A stretch of 64,000 nucleotides of DNA from Deltaproteobacteria bacterium (GTDB lineage: Bacteria > Myxococcota > Myxococcia > Myxococcales > Anaeromyxobacteraceae). Positions 32,274-41,986 of this stretch are shown here, in pieces (the stretch's first letter is position 1; the number at the start of each line of letters is the position of its first letter). The notes beneath the pieces were generated by a model, which saw only the letters and a list, made by a program, of their open reading frames with translations, was not told where the DNA came from and searched no databases. The DNA is taken from positions 1 to 64,000 of the forward strand of contig JACRMN010000029.1 of NCBI GenBank assembly GCA_016214955.1, given 5' to 3'. A program made the translations under genes and the position numbers.

Positions 32274-33583
32274 TAGTTGCAGAAGGCCTGCTTGTTGAAG
32301 AGCACGAGCAGGAGCCAGGCGAGCGCCCCGCCGGCCAGCGCCTCGCCGACGCTGCGCGCCCGGCGCACGGCCCAGGCGAGCGCCAGGGCGGCGACGACGA
32401 AGGAGGGCCAGATGGGCAGGCGCGGACCGCCCCAGGCCACCACCGCCGCGGGCCAGGAGACGGCGTCGGGCCGGAAGGGCTGCGCCACCTGGAAGGCCAC
32501 CACGCCGCGCCACAGGCCGCGCGGGTGGATCGCCAGGAAGGGCAAGAGCGTTGCGGCGCCCGCCGCCGCGCCCAGCGCGGCGGTGCGCCAGCGCGTGCGG
32601 GGCGAGAGCAGCCGCCACACCGGCAGGAGGAGCAGCAGCACGTACTGCTTGGTGGCCGCCGCCAGGCCGAGCGCCAGGCCTGCGGCGACCCAGCCGCCCG
32701 GGGGCGCCTCCGCGGCCAGCCCGCTCCTCGCCTGGCGCGCGAGGAGGAGCGCCGCGCCGGCGACGGCCGCCAGCGCCACCGGCTCGGTCCAGGAGAGCTC
32801 CATCACCATCAGCGTGCGGGGCTGCAGGAGGAGCACCGTGGCCGCGAGCTCCGCGGCGCGGCTGCGCCGGCCCAGCTCCCGCACCAGCAGGGCCGCGGCC
32901 GCGGTGGCGGCGACGAAGGTCCAGCGAACGTCGCCGGCGAGGAAGCCGGGGAGGTCGAGGAGCAGCGTGAGCGGGGGGTACGGGAAGGCCAGGATGTACC
33001 GGCCGTCCGGGCTCAGCATCTCCCGGGCCAGCACGTAGGTGTCGGGGCCGTAGGGGTTGCGGTAGCCGAGCGCGTAGGGGTTGAGGCCGCGGAGCAGGGA
33101 CTGGGCGCCGGCCTGCTGCAGCTCCCAGACGTCGATGCCCGGCCAGGGCGAGGCCCGGATCACCAGCGCCGCCATCACCAGCCAGCCGGCCACCAGCAGC
33201 GGGAAGCGCCAGCGGGAGAGCCAGGGCGGCGGCCGGGGCCAGAGGTGCGTGGCCGCGAGCAGCGCCACCGCCAGGAGTGCCGGCCGGAAGGGGCCCAGCA
33301 GCTCGGGCTTCACGGTGATGCCCGGCAGGAAGAGGGCGTCGAAGAGCAGGCTGCCGGCCACGCCGAGGCCGAGCACCGCGGTGGTCCAGCGGGCGGACTC
33401 CGGCGGAACCTCCTCGGGGCGGCCGGCGGCGAGCAGCCCGAGACCGGCGATGGCGGTGGCCGCTGTCACCAGCGCCAGCGCCCAGGGGTCGTAGAGCCCC
33501 TCGGAGACGCCCAGCGCCCCGGCGATCACCAGCCCGGCGAGCGCCAGGAGCGGCGGGGCGGCAGCGGAGCGGGCGGCGCTCAC
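32144..33583 (-). CDS. GT87-like polyprenol-dependent glycosyltransferase
   Basis: 479 residues from a GTG at 33583 that overlaps the upstream stop as GTGA. It has about 12 membrane segments. PGIDVWELQQAGAQSLLRG followed by LNPY matches the GT87/DUF2029 signature (Asp followed by a xGxNPY box). FPYPPLTLLLDLPG and ATKQYVLLLLLPVW also fit. The last ~20 residues (with TTPEPQDQ) are read from the antisense of the neighbouring gene: the two convergent genes overlap by 130 bases. The fourth gene in a tight GT2/methyltransferase/TMTC/GT87 operon, probably making a surface glycan or protein glycan. Confidence 0.78.
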   Translation of the reverse strand: MSAARSAAAPPLLALAGLVIAGALGVSEGLYDPWALALVTAATAIAGLGLLAAGRPEEVPPESARWTTAVLGLGVAGSLLFDALFLPGITVKPELLGPFRPALLAVALLAATHLWPRPPPWLSRWRFPLLVAGWLVMAALVIRASPWPGIDVWELQQAGAQSLLRGLNPYALGYRNPYGPDTYVLAREMLSPDGRYILAFPYPPLTLLLDLPGFLAGDVRWTFVAATAAAALLVRELGRRSRAAELAATVLLLQPRTLMVMELSWTEPVALAAVAGAALLLARQARSGLAAEAPPGGWVAAGLALGLAAATKQYVLLLLLPVWRLLSPRTRWRTAALGAAAGAATLLPFLAIHPRGLWRGVVAFQVAQPFRPDAVSWPAAVVAWGGPRLPIWPSFVVAALALAWAVRRARSVGEALAGGALAWLLLVLFNKQAFCNYYWLAAGLLLAAAGALAAPDPAPGATRQSSMASTTPEPQDQGR

Positions 33584-35376
33584 GGCGCCCCCCGCGGCGC
33601 CGCGGCCTGGAGCGCCTCGTCCACCGCCGGGTCGGCGGGCGCGAGGCCCAGCGCCGCGGCCACCGCGCCACGCGCCTCGGCGCCGCGACCGCTCTGCTGC
33701 AGCACCAGGGCGAGGGCTCCGCAGGCGCCGGAGCGGGCCGAGAGCCGGCAGCCGACCCGAAGCTCCTCCACCGCCTCGGGCGCCCTGCCGCTCCGCACCA
33801 GCGCCGCCGCCAGCTGGTAGCGGTTCTCGGCGCTCCGCGGCTGCCGGGCCACCACCTCGCGGAGGAGCGGAACCCCCAGCTCGGCCCGCCCCCGGCGCGT
33901 CAGGATCACGCCCAGCTCGAACTCGAACCCGAGGTCGTCGCGGAGGGGCGCCGCGGCACGCTCGGCGGCCACCGCCTCGTCGCCCCGGTCGAGCAGGGCG
34001 AGCCGGAGCGCGCGGATCCGGAGGCGCGCCGCCGGGTCCTGGAACCGCTCCTCGGCGGCGCTGAGGGCCTGGAGCGCCTCCCGGGGCCGGCCGGCGTCGG
34101 AGAGCGCCCCGCCGAGCATCCGCGCGGCGGTCAGGCTCCCGGGCGCCTCCCGCACGGCCAGCGACCAGAGGGCGACGTCGTCGCGGTAGCCAGCGGCCCG
34201 GCCCGCGGTGTGCCAGCAGAGCGCTCCGGCCGCGGCGACGGCGAGCGCCGTCCCGAGAGAGGGGCGCGCGGCCACCAGGCGGCCCAGCGCCGCGCCGGCC
34301 AGGGCGCAGGGGCCGAGGAGCGCCAGGTACTGGAGGTGGTTCCCGGCGGGCGAGAAGACCAGGAACGCCATGTCCAGGAGCCCGAGGACCGGGAGCACGG
34401 CCACCGCGTGGTAGGCGAGCGCCAGGAGTGGACCGCCGCCCAGGCGTCGGCGCAGCCCGGCTGCCGCGGCCACCGCCGCCAGGCCGGCGGCCAGGGGCAG
34501 CCAGGCCCACGGCGAGGAGGCGGGCGGGGGGTCCGGGTAGACCACCGCCGCGGCGAAGGGCTGGAACGCGGTCCACAGGTAGGTGGGCCAGGACCAGGCG
34601 GCGGCGGCGAGGCGCTCGAGGGCGCTGCGGTCGAGGTCGAGCCCGCCCAGGGCGCGGGACCGCTGGAACCAGAGCGTCACCGCCCCCAGGGCGGCCGCCA
34701 GGCCGAAGAGGGCCGCCAGCCACGGGCGCTCGCGCCGGGTCCACGGCCGTTGCTGCCAGGCGCCGGCGAGGAGGAGCGCCGGCGGCAGGATCACCGCCGA
34801 GGTCTTGGCGAGCAGCGCCGCGAGGAAGAGGGCCGCCGAGCCCGCCGCCGAGCGGGGTTGCTGGTCGTCGCGGAAGCGGAGCCAGCAGAGGGTGCTGGCG
34901 AGGAGGAGCGGGGCGGAGAGCGCGTTCTTCCGCTCCGAGATCCAGGCCACCGACTCCACGCCCACCGGGTGGACGGCGAAGAGCAGGGCGCCGAGCCAGG
35001 CGCCGGGGACCCGGAGCCGCGCCAGCACGCGCCAGAGCAGGACGGCGGCGGCGGCGTGGAGCGCCAGGCCCACCAGGCGGTAGCCGAGGGGCTGGAGCCC
35101 GAAGGCGCGCCACTCGAGCCAGAGCGAGGAGTAGGTGAGCGGCCAGTAGTCGTGGGCGTCGGCGGTCAGCCAGATGCGCCAGAGCGGACCGCGCAGGAGC
35201 GCCGAGCGCTCCACCAGCAGGTGGTCGTCGAAGACGAAGCCGCCGCCGAGCGAGCCCGCGTAGCAGGCGAACACGGCGGCCACCAGGGCTGCCGCGGCGA
35301 TCCAGCGGGTCGGCCCGCCCCGCGCCCCCCGCCGTGCCAGCGGTGCCGGGGCCTCCGGCGCACCCGTCCCGCTCAC
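33580..35376 (-). CDS. TMTC-like GT-C membrane glycosyltransferase with TPR tail
   Basis: 598 residues starting at a GTG that overlaps the methyltransferase stop by 4 bases (GTGA) and ending in another GTGA overlap. FVFDDHLLVERSALLRG gives the acidic first-loop motif; WPLTYSSLWLEW and HPVGVESVAWISERKNALS are the TMTC-like hallmarks. About ten membrane segments are followed by TPR-like helices over the last ~230 residues (EALQALSAAEERFQD, RAELGVPLLREVVARQPRS). It probably glycosylates an exported product made or modified by the neighbouring genes; acceptor unknown. Confidence 0.85.
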   Translation of the reverse strand: MSGTGAPEAPAPLARRGARGGPTRWIAAAALVAAVFACYAGSLGGGFVFDDHLLVERSALLRGPLWRIWLTADAHDYWPLTYSSLWLEWRAFGLQPLGYRLVGLALHAAAAVLLWRVLARLRVPGAWLGALLFAVHPVGVESVAWISERKNALSAPLLLASTLCWLRFRDDQQPRSAAGSAALFLAALLAKTSAVILPPALLLAGAWQQRPWTRRERPWLAALFGLAAALGAVTLWFQRSRALGGLDLDRSALERLAAAAWSWPTYLWTAFQPFAAAVVYPDPPPASSPWAWLPLAAGLAAVAAAAGLRRRLGGGPLLALAYHAVAVLPVLGLLDMAFLVFSPAGNHLQYLALLGPCALAGAALGRLVAARPSLGTALAVAAAGALCWHTAGRAAGYRDDVALWSLAVREAPGSLTAARMLGGALSDAGRPREALQALSAAEERFQDPAARLRIRALRLALLDRGDEAVAAERAAAPLRDDLGFEFELGVILTRRGRAELGVPLLREVVARQPRSAENRYQLAAALVRSGRAPEAVEELRVGCRLSARSGACGALALVLQQSGRGAEARGAVAAALGLAPADPAVDEALQAAAPRGAP

Positions 35377-36353
35377 GCCCCGCCCCCTGCTCCCGGAGCC
35401 TCCCGGGTGGCGTACAGGCTCAGGGAGGAGCCCCTTCCGCCGAGGGAGATCGCCAGGGAGAGCGGCACGGCCAGCGCGGCGAGGGGGATCGCCAGGAGGA
35501 GGGTGAGCGCCGCCCCCGCCGACCCCGCCGCGCCCGCCCCAAGCTTGGCACCCCGCCCGCGCAGCAGGTCGTAGAGCAGGTTGTGGCGCAGGCCGAGCCG
35601 GTTCAGCGCCGACTGCAGCAGGCTGAAGGCGTCGTACTCCGGGGCGAAGGTCGAGGTCCGGCGCACCGCCAGGCCTTCTCGCGAGAGCAGCTGCCCCAGC
35701 GAGGCCGGGGTGAGGTGCACGAGGTGCCGGGGCACGTCGAGGTGGAACCAGCCGGCGCGCGCCAGGCGCGCCTCCGGGCTTCCGAAGTCGGGGACGCCCA
35801 CCAGCAGCACGCCGCCGGGACGGAGCAGGCGCGCCAGCCGCTCGATGGGGAGGCGGGGGTCGGGCCAGTGCTCCAGCACGTGCCACAGGGTCACCGCGTC
35901 GAAGTGGCCCTCGGGCCAGGGCCAGGACTCCAGCGGGCCGACGTGGACCGGGAGGCCGAGGGCGCGGGCGCGTGCGGCCGAGGCCTCGCTCAGCTCCGTG
36001 CCCACCGGCTCCCAGCCGCGGCGCCGGAAGGCGTCGAGGAGCCAGCCCGGGCCGCAGCCGACGTCGAGGACCCGCCCCGGCCGGCCGCCGGCCAGCGCCT
36101 CGACGGCGCGCGCCCTCGAGCCGTAGAGCCGCCGCTGCAGCCACTCCACCGGGCCGGGAAAGCGCCGGGCGCCGGCGCTGCCGTAGTAGGCCGGCGGGTA
36201 GTAGCGGCCCATCTCCGGCGGGGCCGGCTGCGGCAGGGTCACGGCCAGGCCGCAGGCCGCGCAGGCGCAGACCTCGAAGGCGTCGCCGCTCACGTAGTCG
36301 CGGGCCGGGAAGAGCAGCCGGGCGGTGGCGCGGGGGTGGGGGCAGGCGTCCAT
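35373..36353 (-). CDS. Class I SAM-dependent methyltransferase
   Basis: 326 residues. An N-terminal Cys-rich portion (CPHP near residue 4, CACAAC around residue 30) precedes a Methyltransf_23-like domain. VLDVGCGPGWLLDAF is the SAM-binding motif I, LESWPWPEGHFDAVTLWHVL is motif II and LLRPGGVLLVGVPD is motif III. A C-terminal hydrophobic stretch (~residues 275-310) suggests membrane association. Such enzymes methylate sugars or lipid-linked intermediates in surface polysaccharide pathways. It lies between the GT2 gene (18-base gap) and the TMTC-like gene (GTGA overlap). Confidence 0.88.
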   Translation of the reverse strand: MDACPHPRATARLLFPARDYVSGDAFEVCACAACGLAVTLPQPAPPEMGRYYPPAYYGSAGARRFPGPVEWLQRRLYGSRARAVEALAGGRPGRVLDVGCGPGWLLDAFRRRGWEPVGTELSEASAARARALGLPVHVGPLESWPWPEGHFDAVTLWHVLEHWPDPRLPIERLARLLRPGGVLLVGVPDFGSPEARLARAGWFHLDVPRHLVHLTPASLGQLLSREGLAVRRTSTFAPEYDAFSLLQSALNRLGLRHNLLYDLLRGRGAKLGAGAAGSAGAALTLLLAIPLAALAVPLSLAISLGGRGSSLSLYATREAPGAGGGA

Positions 36354-36371
36354 GGCGTCCGGGCAGCCGGC

Positions 36372-37160
36372 TCAGCCCAGCGGGACGGCGCCGGGGGCGG
36401 AGGGCGCGAGCCGCCGCCCCTCCCGGGAGAGGCGCGCCGGGCGCAGGAGCCCCCAGCGCGCCAGCCGGTACTCGAGCGCGGTGCCGAGCACGCCGAAGCC
36501 GTACTTCACGCTGCGGCGGAAGCTGATGGAGGAGGCCTCGGCGAAGTAGCGGGTGGGGCAGGAGACCTCGCCGATGTCGAACCCGAACCAGATGGCCTGG
36601 GCCAGCATCTGGTTGTCGAAGACGAAGTCGTCGGAGTTCTCCTCGAGCGGCAGGGTCTCGAGGAGCTTGCGGGAGAAGGCACGGTAGCCGGTGTGGTACT
36701 CGGTCAGCTTGTAGCCGAGCAGCAGGTTCTCGGCGAGGGTGAGGAGCCGGTTGGCCACGTACTTGTAGAGCGGCATGCCCCCGCGCAGCGCGCCGCGCCC
36801 GAGGATGCGCGAGCCCATGGCGCAGTCGTAGTGGCCGCTGGCCACCACCGAGGCCAGCGCCGGCAGGAGCCGGGGCGAGTACTGGTAGTCGGGGTGGAGC
36901 ATCACCACGATGTCGGCGCCGCGGGAGAGGGCCTCGCGGTAGCAGGTCTTCTGGTTGCCGCCGTAGCCGCGGTTCCTGGGGTGGACGATGTGGTGGATCC
37001 CCAGCTCCTGGGCCTTGGGCACGGTGGCGTCGCGGCTGGCGTCGTCGACGAGGATGATGTCGTCCACCAGCGCGCGGTCGATCTCGGCCGCGGTGACGCC
37101 CAGCGTCTTCTCGGCGTTGTAGGCCGGCATCACCACGCACACGCGCTTCCCACCGATCAT
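36372..37160 (-). CDS. Family 2 glycosyltransferase (dolichyl-phosphate-mannose-synthase-like)
   Basis: 262 residues from the ATG at 37160, from which [20 protein letters not shown] starts the GT2 fold at once. [14 protein letters not shown] and [16 protein letters not shown] supply the nucleotide-sugar and metal-binding Asp residues. [17 protein letters not shown] is typical of DPM-like synthases that load a sugar on polyprenyl phosphate. No membrane segments at the C-terminus. As the first gene of the GT2/methyltransferase/TMTC/GT87 operon it probably makes the lipid-linked donor used by the downstream GT-C enzymes. Confidence 0.9.
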   Translation of the reverse strand: MIGGKRVCVVMPAYNAEKTLGVTAAEIDRALVDDIILVDDASRDATVPKAQELGIHHIVHPRNRGYGGNQKTCYREALSRGADIVVMLHPDYQYSPRLLPALASVVASGHYDCAMGSRILGRGALRGGMPLYKYVANRLLTLAENLLLGYKLTEYHTGYRAFSRKLLETLPLEENSDDFVFDNQMLAQAIWFGFDIGEVSCPTRYFAEASSISFRRSVKYGFGVLGTALEYRLARWGLLRPARLSREGRRLAPSAPGAVPLG

Positions 37161-37261
37161 GCGCACTCCCGGAGCCCGCGCCGTTGCCTCGGCGGGCCGC
37201 CGTGGGGTACCACCGCGCGACGGCCATTTCAACCCGGACGGGGCCCGCGGTAGGGTGCAGC

Positions 37262-39298
37262 GTGATCGCTCGATTCCGCGCCGTGCTGGGCCGGGTCTCG
37301 CCGGGCGCCCTGGCCGCCCTCCTGGGCCTGGTCGCCCTGCTGCTCTACGCGCGGACCGCCTGGTTCCCGTTCCTCTCCTTCGACGACAACCGCTACCTCA
37401 CCGAGAACCCGGTGACCCAGGCCGGCCTCAGCTGGCGCGGGGCCGCCTGGGCCTTCTCGTCGCTCCACGCCAGCAACTGGCACCCGCTCACCTGGCTCTC
37501 GCACATGCTGGACGTGCAGCTCTTCGGCATGCGGCCGGGGGCCCACCACGCCGTCAACGCGGCGCTGCACGCCGCCGACACCGCCCTCCTCTTCCTGGCG
37601 CTCCTGCGCATGACCGGGGCCCGGGGGCGCAGCGCCTTCGTGGCAGCGCTGTTCGCGCTCCACCCGCTGCACGTCGAATCGGTGGCCTGGGTGGCCGAGC
37701 GCAAGGACGTGCTCAGCACCTTCTTCGGCTTCGGGATGCTGCTCGCCTACGCGCGCCACGCCGAGCGCCCCTCGGCCGGGCGGATGGCGGGCGTGGCCGG
37801 GCTCCTCGCCCTCTCGCTGCTCTCGAAGCCGATGTGGGTCACCGCGCCCTTCCTGCTGCTCCTCCTCGACCTCTGGCCGCTGCAGCGCTGGGCGGGAAGC
37901 CCGCTGCCCGCCGACCCGGAGTGCCCGCCCTTCCAGCGGCTGCCGCTGCGGGCGCTCTTCCTCGAGAAGGCGCCGCTCTTCCTGCTCGCGGCCGCCTCCT
38001 CGGCCGTGACGGTGGTCGCCCAGGACCGCGGCGGCGCGCTCACCGGCCTGGAGCTGGGGCTGGGCCCTCGCCTCGCCAACGCCGCCGTGGCCTACCTCCG
38101 CTACCTGGGCAAGACCGCCTGGCCGGTGGACCTGGCCGTCTACTACCCGTACTCGGCGAACGAGGTGCCGGGCTGGCTGGCGGGCCTGGCGGCCCTGGCC
38201 GTGCTGGCGGTGACGGGCCTGGCCCTGGCCCGCGCCCGCCAGGCGCCCTGGCTGGCCCTGGGCTGGCTCTGGTTCCTGGGCACGCTGGTGCCGGTCATCG
38301 GCATCGTTCAGGTGGGCTCGCAGGCCATGGCCGACCGCTACACCTACCTGCCGCTGGTGGGGATCTTCGTGGCGATGGCCTGGGGCGCGCACCGGCTGGC
38401 GGCCACCTGGCGCGGAGGGCTGCCGCTCGCGGCCGGCGGCGCGGCGGTGCTGGTCCTGCTCACCGCCCTCTCCTGGCGCCAGATCGGCCACTGGTCGAGC
38501 CACGTGGCCCTCTTCGAGCACGCACTCTCGGTCACCACCGGCAACGCTTTGGCGCACGGCACCCTCTCCGAGGGGCTCCGCGCCGAGGGGCGCCACGCCG
38601 AGGCCCTGCTCCACGCGCAGGAGGCGGTGCGCATCAACCCCGCCAGCCCTCGCCACTGGAACAACCTCGCCGTCACCTTCATGGACCAGCGCCGCTGGCC
38701 CGAGGCCCGGGAGGCGCTGCGGGGCTCGCTGGCCGCGGACCCGGCCCACGCCAGCGCCTGGTCGAACCTGGGAGAGGTCCTGCAGCAGATGGGGAACGCC
38801 GGCGAGGCCCTGGCGGCGCTGGACCAGGCCGCGCGCCTGGCGCCGTCCGACGCGCGGATCCGGTTCCGGCGGGCCGAGGCCCGCATCCGCGCCGGCGACG
38901 TCGGCGGAGCCATCGAGGACTACGGCGAGGCGGTGCGGCAGAGCCCCGAGTACACCGCCGCCTGGAACGGCCTCGCCATCGCCTACCAGGCGGCGGGCCG
39001 CCCCGGGGAGGCCACCGGGGCTTTCCAGGCCGCCGTCCGCGCCCAGCCCGACAACCCGGTCCTGTGGCGCAACCTGGGCATCTCGCTGGCGCGCACCGGC
39101 GGCCACGCCGAGGCGGCCGAGGCCTTCCGCCGGGCTCTGGGAGGGAAGCCGGGCGACCCGGACATCATGTTCCGCCTCGCGCTCTCGGAGCTCGCCCAGG
39201 GCCACGGCCCGCGGGCCCGGGAGATCGCCGACCGGCTCCAGGCGCTCGATCCGGCCCGGGCCGCGGAGCTGCGGAGGCGGCTGGACGGCGCGCCGTGA
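37262..39298 (+). CDS. TMTC-like GT-C glycosyltransferase with TPR repeats (tandem copy 1)
   Basis: 678 residues from the GTG at 37262; a longer frame from 37184 adds no plausible sequence. [19 protein letters not shown] (acidic loop motif), [19 protein letters not shown] and [19 protein letters not shown] are all present. About ten membrane segments are followed by seven or so TPRs (residues ~440-670). Its neighbour shares long near-identical stretches ([14 protein letters not shown] in both), so the two arose by tandem duplication. Its stop overlaps the next start as GTGA. Confidence 0.87.
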   Translation: MIARFRAVLGRVSPGALAALLGLVALLLYARTAWFPFLSFDDNRYLTENPVTQAGLSWRGAAWAFSSLHASNWHPLTWLSHMLDVQLFGMRPGAHHAVNAALHAADTALLFLALLRMTGARGRSAFVAALFALHPLHVESVAWVAERKDVLSTFFGFGMLLAYARHAERPSAGRMAGVAGLLALSLLSKPMWVTAPFLLLLLDLWPLQRWAGSPLPADPECPPFQRLPLRALFLEKAPLFLLAAASSAVTVVAQDRGGALTGLELGLGPRLANAAVAYLRYLGKTAWPVDLAVYYPYSANEVPGWLAGLAALAVLAVTGLALARARQAPWLALGWLWFLGTLVPVIGIVQVGSQAMADRYTYLPLVGIFVAMAWGAHRLAATWRGGLPLAAGGAAVLVLLTALSWRQIGHWSSHVALFEHALSVTTGNALAHGTLSEGLRAEGRHAEALLHAQEAVRINPASPRHWNNLAVTFMDQRRWPEAREALRGSLAADPAHASAWSNLGEVLQQMGNAGEALAALDQAARLAPSDARIRFRRAEARIRAGDVGGAIEDYGEAVRQSPEYTAAWNGLAIAYQAAGRPGEATGAFQAAVRAQPDNPVLWRNLGISLARTGGHAEAAEAFRRALGGKPGDPDIMFRLALSELAQGHGPRAREIADRLQALDPARAAELRRRLDGAP

Positions 39299-40890
39299 TC
39301 GCCCCGCGCCCGCCGCGGCTCGCCCTGGCCGCCGCGCTCGCCACCGCCAGCTTCGCCCTCTACCTCCCGGTGGCCGGCCACCGCTTCCTCTCCTTCGACG
39401 ACCCGCAGTACCTGCTCGAGAACGCCATGGTGCGCCGGGGCCTCACCTGGGCCGGGGCCGCCTGGGCCTTCGGGACGCTCCACTTCAGCAACTGGCACCC
39501 GCTCACCTGGCTCTCGCACATGCTCGACGTCGAGCTCTTCGGGCTCGACGCCGGCGCCCACCACCTCGTGAGCGCCGGGCTGCACGCCGCCAACGCCGCC
39601 CTGCTCTTCCTGGTCCTGCGCGGCCTGACCGGCGCCACCTGGCGCAGCCTGGCGGTGGCCGCGCTCTTCGCTGCCCATCCGCTCCGCGTGGAGTCGGTGG
39701 CCTGGGTGGCGGAGCGGAAGGACCTGCTCTCCGCGCTCTTCGGGCTGGCCACCCTCGGCGCCTGGCGGCGTCACGCCGAGCGGCCGGGGCTGGCTCGCTA
39801 CCTCCTCGCCGTCGCCGCCTTCGCCGCCAGCCTGATGGCGAAGCCGATGTGGGTCACCCTGCCCTTCGTCCTGCTGCTCCTCGACCTGTGGCCGCTGCAG
39901 CGCTGGGCCGGGAGCCCGCTCCCAGCGGACCCGGAGTGCCCGTCGCTCCCCAGGTTGCCGCTCGGCGCCCTCCTCCTCGAGAAGGTGCCCCTCCTCCTCC
40001 TCTCGGCCGCCTCGTCGGCCATCACCGTGATCGCCCAGTCGCGCGGCGGCGCGGTGGCCGGGCTCGAGGTGGGGCCGGGCACGCGCGTGGCCAACGCGCT
40101 CCTCTCCTGCGCCCGCTACCTCTCGAAGAGCTTCTGGCCCGCAGACCTGGCCGCCTTCTACCCGTTTCCCCGCGCGCTCCCGGCCTGGCAGGTGGGGCTC
40201 GCGGCCCTCCTCCTCGCGGCCCTGACCGGCCTCGCGGTGTGGCGCGCGCGCACCTCGCCGTGGCTGCTGGTGGGCTGGCTCTGGTTCCTGGGCACGCTCG
40301 TCCCGGTGCTGGGCCTGGTGCAGGTGGGCGGCCAGGCCATGGCCGACCGCTACACCTACCTGCCCGCCATCGGGCTGCTCGTCGCCCTGGCCTGGGAGCT
40401 TCCGCGCCTGGCCGGCGCGCGCCCCGCCGCGGTCGTCGCCGCCGCCGCGCTGCTGGCGCTCGGCCTGGCCACCGCGCGGCAGCTCGCCTTCTGGCGCGAC
40501 GACGTGGCGCTCTTCTCCCACGCGCTCGCCGCCACCGGGCCCGAGAACGCGCGCGCCCGCGGGCTCCTGGCGGTGGGCCTGCTGCGCGCGGGGCGCCGGG
40601 CCGAGGCCCGGGCCGAGGCGCTGGTGGCTCTCCACACCGAGCCGGGGAGCGCGCGCCTCTGGCTGACGCTGGGCATGGCCTGCGCCGAGCTCGGCCAGGT
40701 CCGCGAGGCGCGCGAGGCGCTGCGCGCCGCCCTGGAGCGCGATCCGCGCCTCGCAGGCGCCTGGCTCTTGCTGGGGCGCGTGGAGCGGGCGGGGGGCGAC
40801 GTCGCCGAGGTGCGCCGCATCGCCGGCCGGCTGGAGCCGCTCGATCCCGCCGGCGCGGCAGAGCTGCGGCGCGGCCTGCCCGCTCCCTGA
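39295..40890 (+). CDS. TMTC-like GT-C glycosyltransferase (tandem copy 2)
   Basis: 531 residues from a GTG in a 4-base GTGA overlap. [38 protein letters not shown] and [19 protein letters not shown] mirror copy 1. It keeps the membrane core but has only about three TPRs, so the copies differ mainly in the length of the TPR tail, which in TMTC-type enzymes probably contacts the acceptor. Both copies are translated together. Confidence 0.87.
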   Translation: MIAPRPPRLALAAALATASFALYLPVAGHRFLSFDDPQYLLENAMVRRGLTWAGAAWAFGTLHFSNWHPLTWLSHMLDVELFGLDAGAHHLVSAGLHAANAALLFLVLRGLTGATWRSLAVAALFAAHPLRVESVAWVAERKDLLSALFGLATLGAWRRHAERPGLARYLLAVAAFAASLMAKPMWVTLPFVLLLLDLWPLQRWAGSPLPADPECPSLPRLPLGALLLEKVPLLLLSAASSAITVIAQSRGGAVAGLEVGPGTRVANALLSCARYLSKSFWPADLAAFYPFPRALPAWQVGLAALLLAALTGLAVWRARTSPWLLVGWLWFLGTLVPVLGLVQVGGQAMADRYTYLPAIGLLVALAWELPRLAGARPAAVVAAAALLALGLATARQLAFWRDDVALFSHALAATGPENARARGLLAVGLLRAGRRAEARAEALVALHTEPGSARLWLTLGMACAELGQVREAREALRAALERDPRLAGAWLLLGRVERAGGDVAEVRRIAGRLEPLDPAGAAELRRGLPAP

Positions 40891-40963
40891 CCGCCACCGC
40901 TCTCGGGCGCGGCAGAGCTGGGCACCATGCGAGCTCCTTCGCGCGGCCCGGCGACGACCGAAC

Positions 40964-41938
40964 CTACCGGACTCCACCTTTCGTGAACCCGAAGGTCAGC
41001 GTGGCGGAGAGGGCGGTGCCGCCCACCGGCTGGCCGAGCAGCTCCTTGCGGCGAACCAGGTCGGAGAGGCCGGTGAGCGAGAGGCCGATCTCGTCGACGA
41101 AGGAGGCGCGGGTCGCCCAGGAGACGTCCACCTGGAGGCCGGCTGCGGGCAGCACGTTGACAGGCTGGCCGCTGACGGCGTCGAAGCCGCCCACGGCCAG
41201 CGCCTCGAAGGTCCAGCGGCGGGCGAGCGGGAAGCTCCAGCCCACGCCCAGGAGGCCGAGCGTCCGCCCGGACTGGCCGCCGCACCACTCCAGGCTCTGG
41301 CGGATCCGGAGGCGGTCGTCGCGCAGCGTCACCCGGCCCACCAGCCCGAGGACCTGAGGGCGGTGCGAGGAGAGCACGGTCGAGCCTCCCACCTCGAGCA
41401 GGATGGCTCGCGGGGCATCGTCCATGGGCTCCGGGAGCGGGCCGGGCAGGCCACCGGTCCCACCCCCCGGCGCCATGGGTGCGAGACCGCCGGGCGAAGC
41501 GGGCGTCCCGTGCGCCGGGCCGGCCCGGGCCAGCACTGCCCCACCGGCCTGCGGCGCGGCGCCAGCGGCAGGCGGGCCGGCTCCTGCGGTGGGCGCCGGG
41601 GCACCGGCCTGCGGGGGACCGGCACCCGCGGTGGCCGCCATCACCGCCGCCGAGGGGGCCGCCGGGTCGGCGACCACGTGGCACTGGCGGCAGGCGGTGG
41701 GACCGCGCGCCTCGGCCTTGTGGCAGCCGATGCAGCGGTCGTGCGCCTCCTTGGGCTCGAAGCGGCCGAGCTTGGTGACCGGACCGGGCCCGTGGCAGGT
41801 GAAGCACCTCGCACGCCGACGCAGGTGGGCGGCGTGATCCACCGTCACCGTGCCGAAGCTCCGGGTCTGGAGGACGACCTTCTCCGGCGCCGGCGGCAGT
41901 GCCGACAGGGCGAGCGCGAGGAGCGGGCCGAGCGCCAT
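40964..41938 (-). CDS. Trihaem cytochrome fused to an outer-membrane barrel-like domain
   Basis: 324 residues. A short signal peptide (LLALALSALPPAP) is followed by a c7-like trihaem domain: RSFGTVTVDHAAHLRRR, CFTCH, CIGCH, CRQCH (residues ~25-90). Then a ~75-residue Ala/Gly/Pro linker, then ~150 residues of alternating-pattern strands: AILLEVGGSTVLSSH, TLGLLGVGWSFPLARRW, LQVDVSWATRASFVDEIGLSL and ALSATLTFGFTKGG. The last part looks like a small 8-stranded outer-membrane barrel. It follows the tetrahaem gene by 48 bases. If correct, one polypeptide links haems to the outer membrane. Confidence 0.72.
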   Translation of the reverse strand: MALGPLLALALSALPPAPEKVVLQTRSFGTVTVDHAAHLRRRARCFTCHGPGPVTKLGRFEPKEAHDRCIGCHKAEARGPTACRQCHVVADPAAPSAAVMAATAGAGPPQAGAPAPTAGAGPPAAGAAPQAGGAVLARAGPAHGTPASPGGLAPMAPGGGTGGLPGPLPEPMDDAPRAILLEVGGSTVLSSHRPQVLGLVGRVTLRDDRLRIRQSLEWCGGQSGRTLGLLGVGWSFPLARRWTFEALAVGGFDAVSGQPVNVLPAAGLQVDVSWATRASFVDEIGLSLTGLSDLVRRKELLGQPVGGTALSATLTFGFTKGGVR

Positions 41939-41986
41939 GGCCGGCGACGAGCCAGGCGCCGGGAGGCCCGGCGCCCGGCGTCGCTC

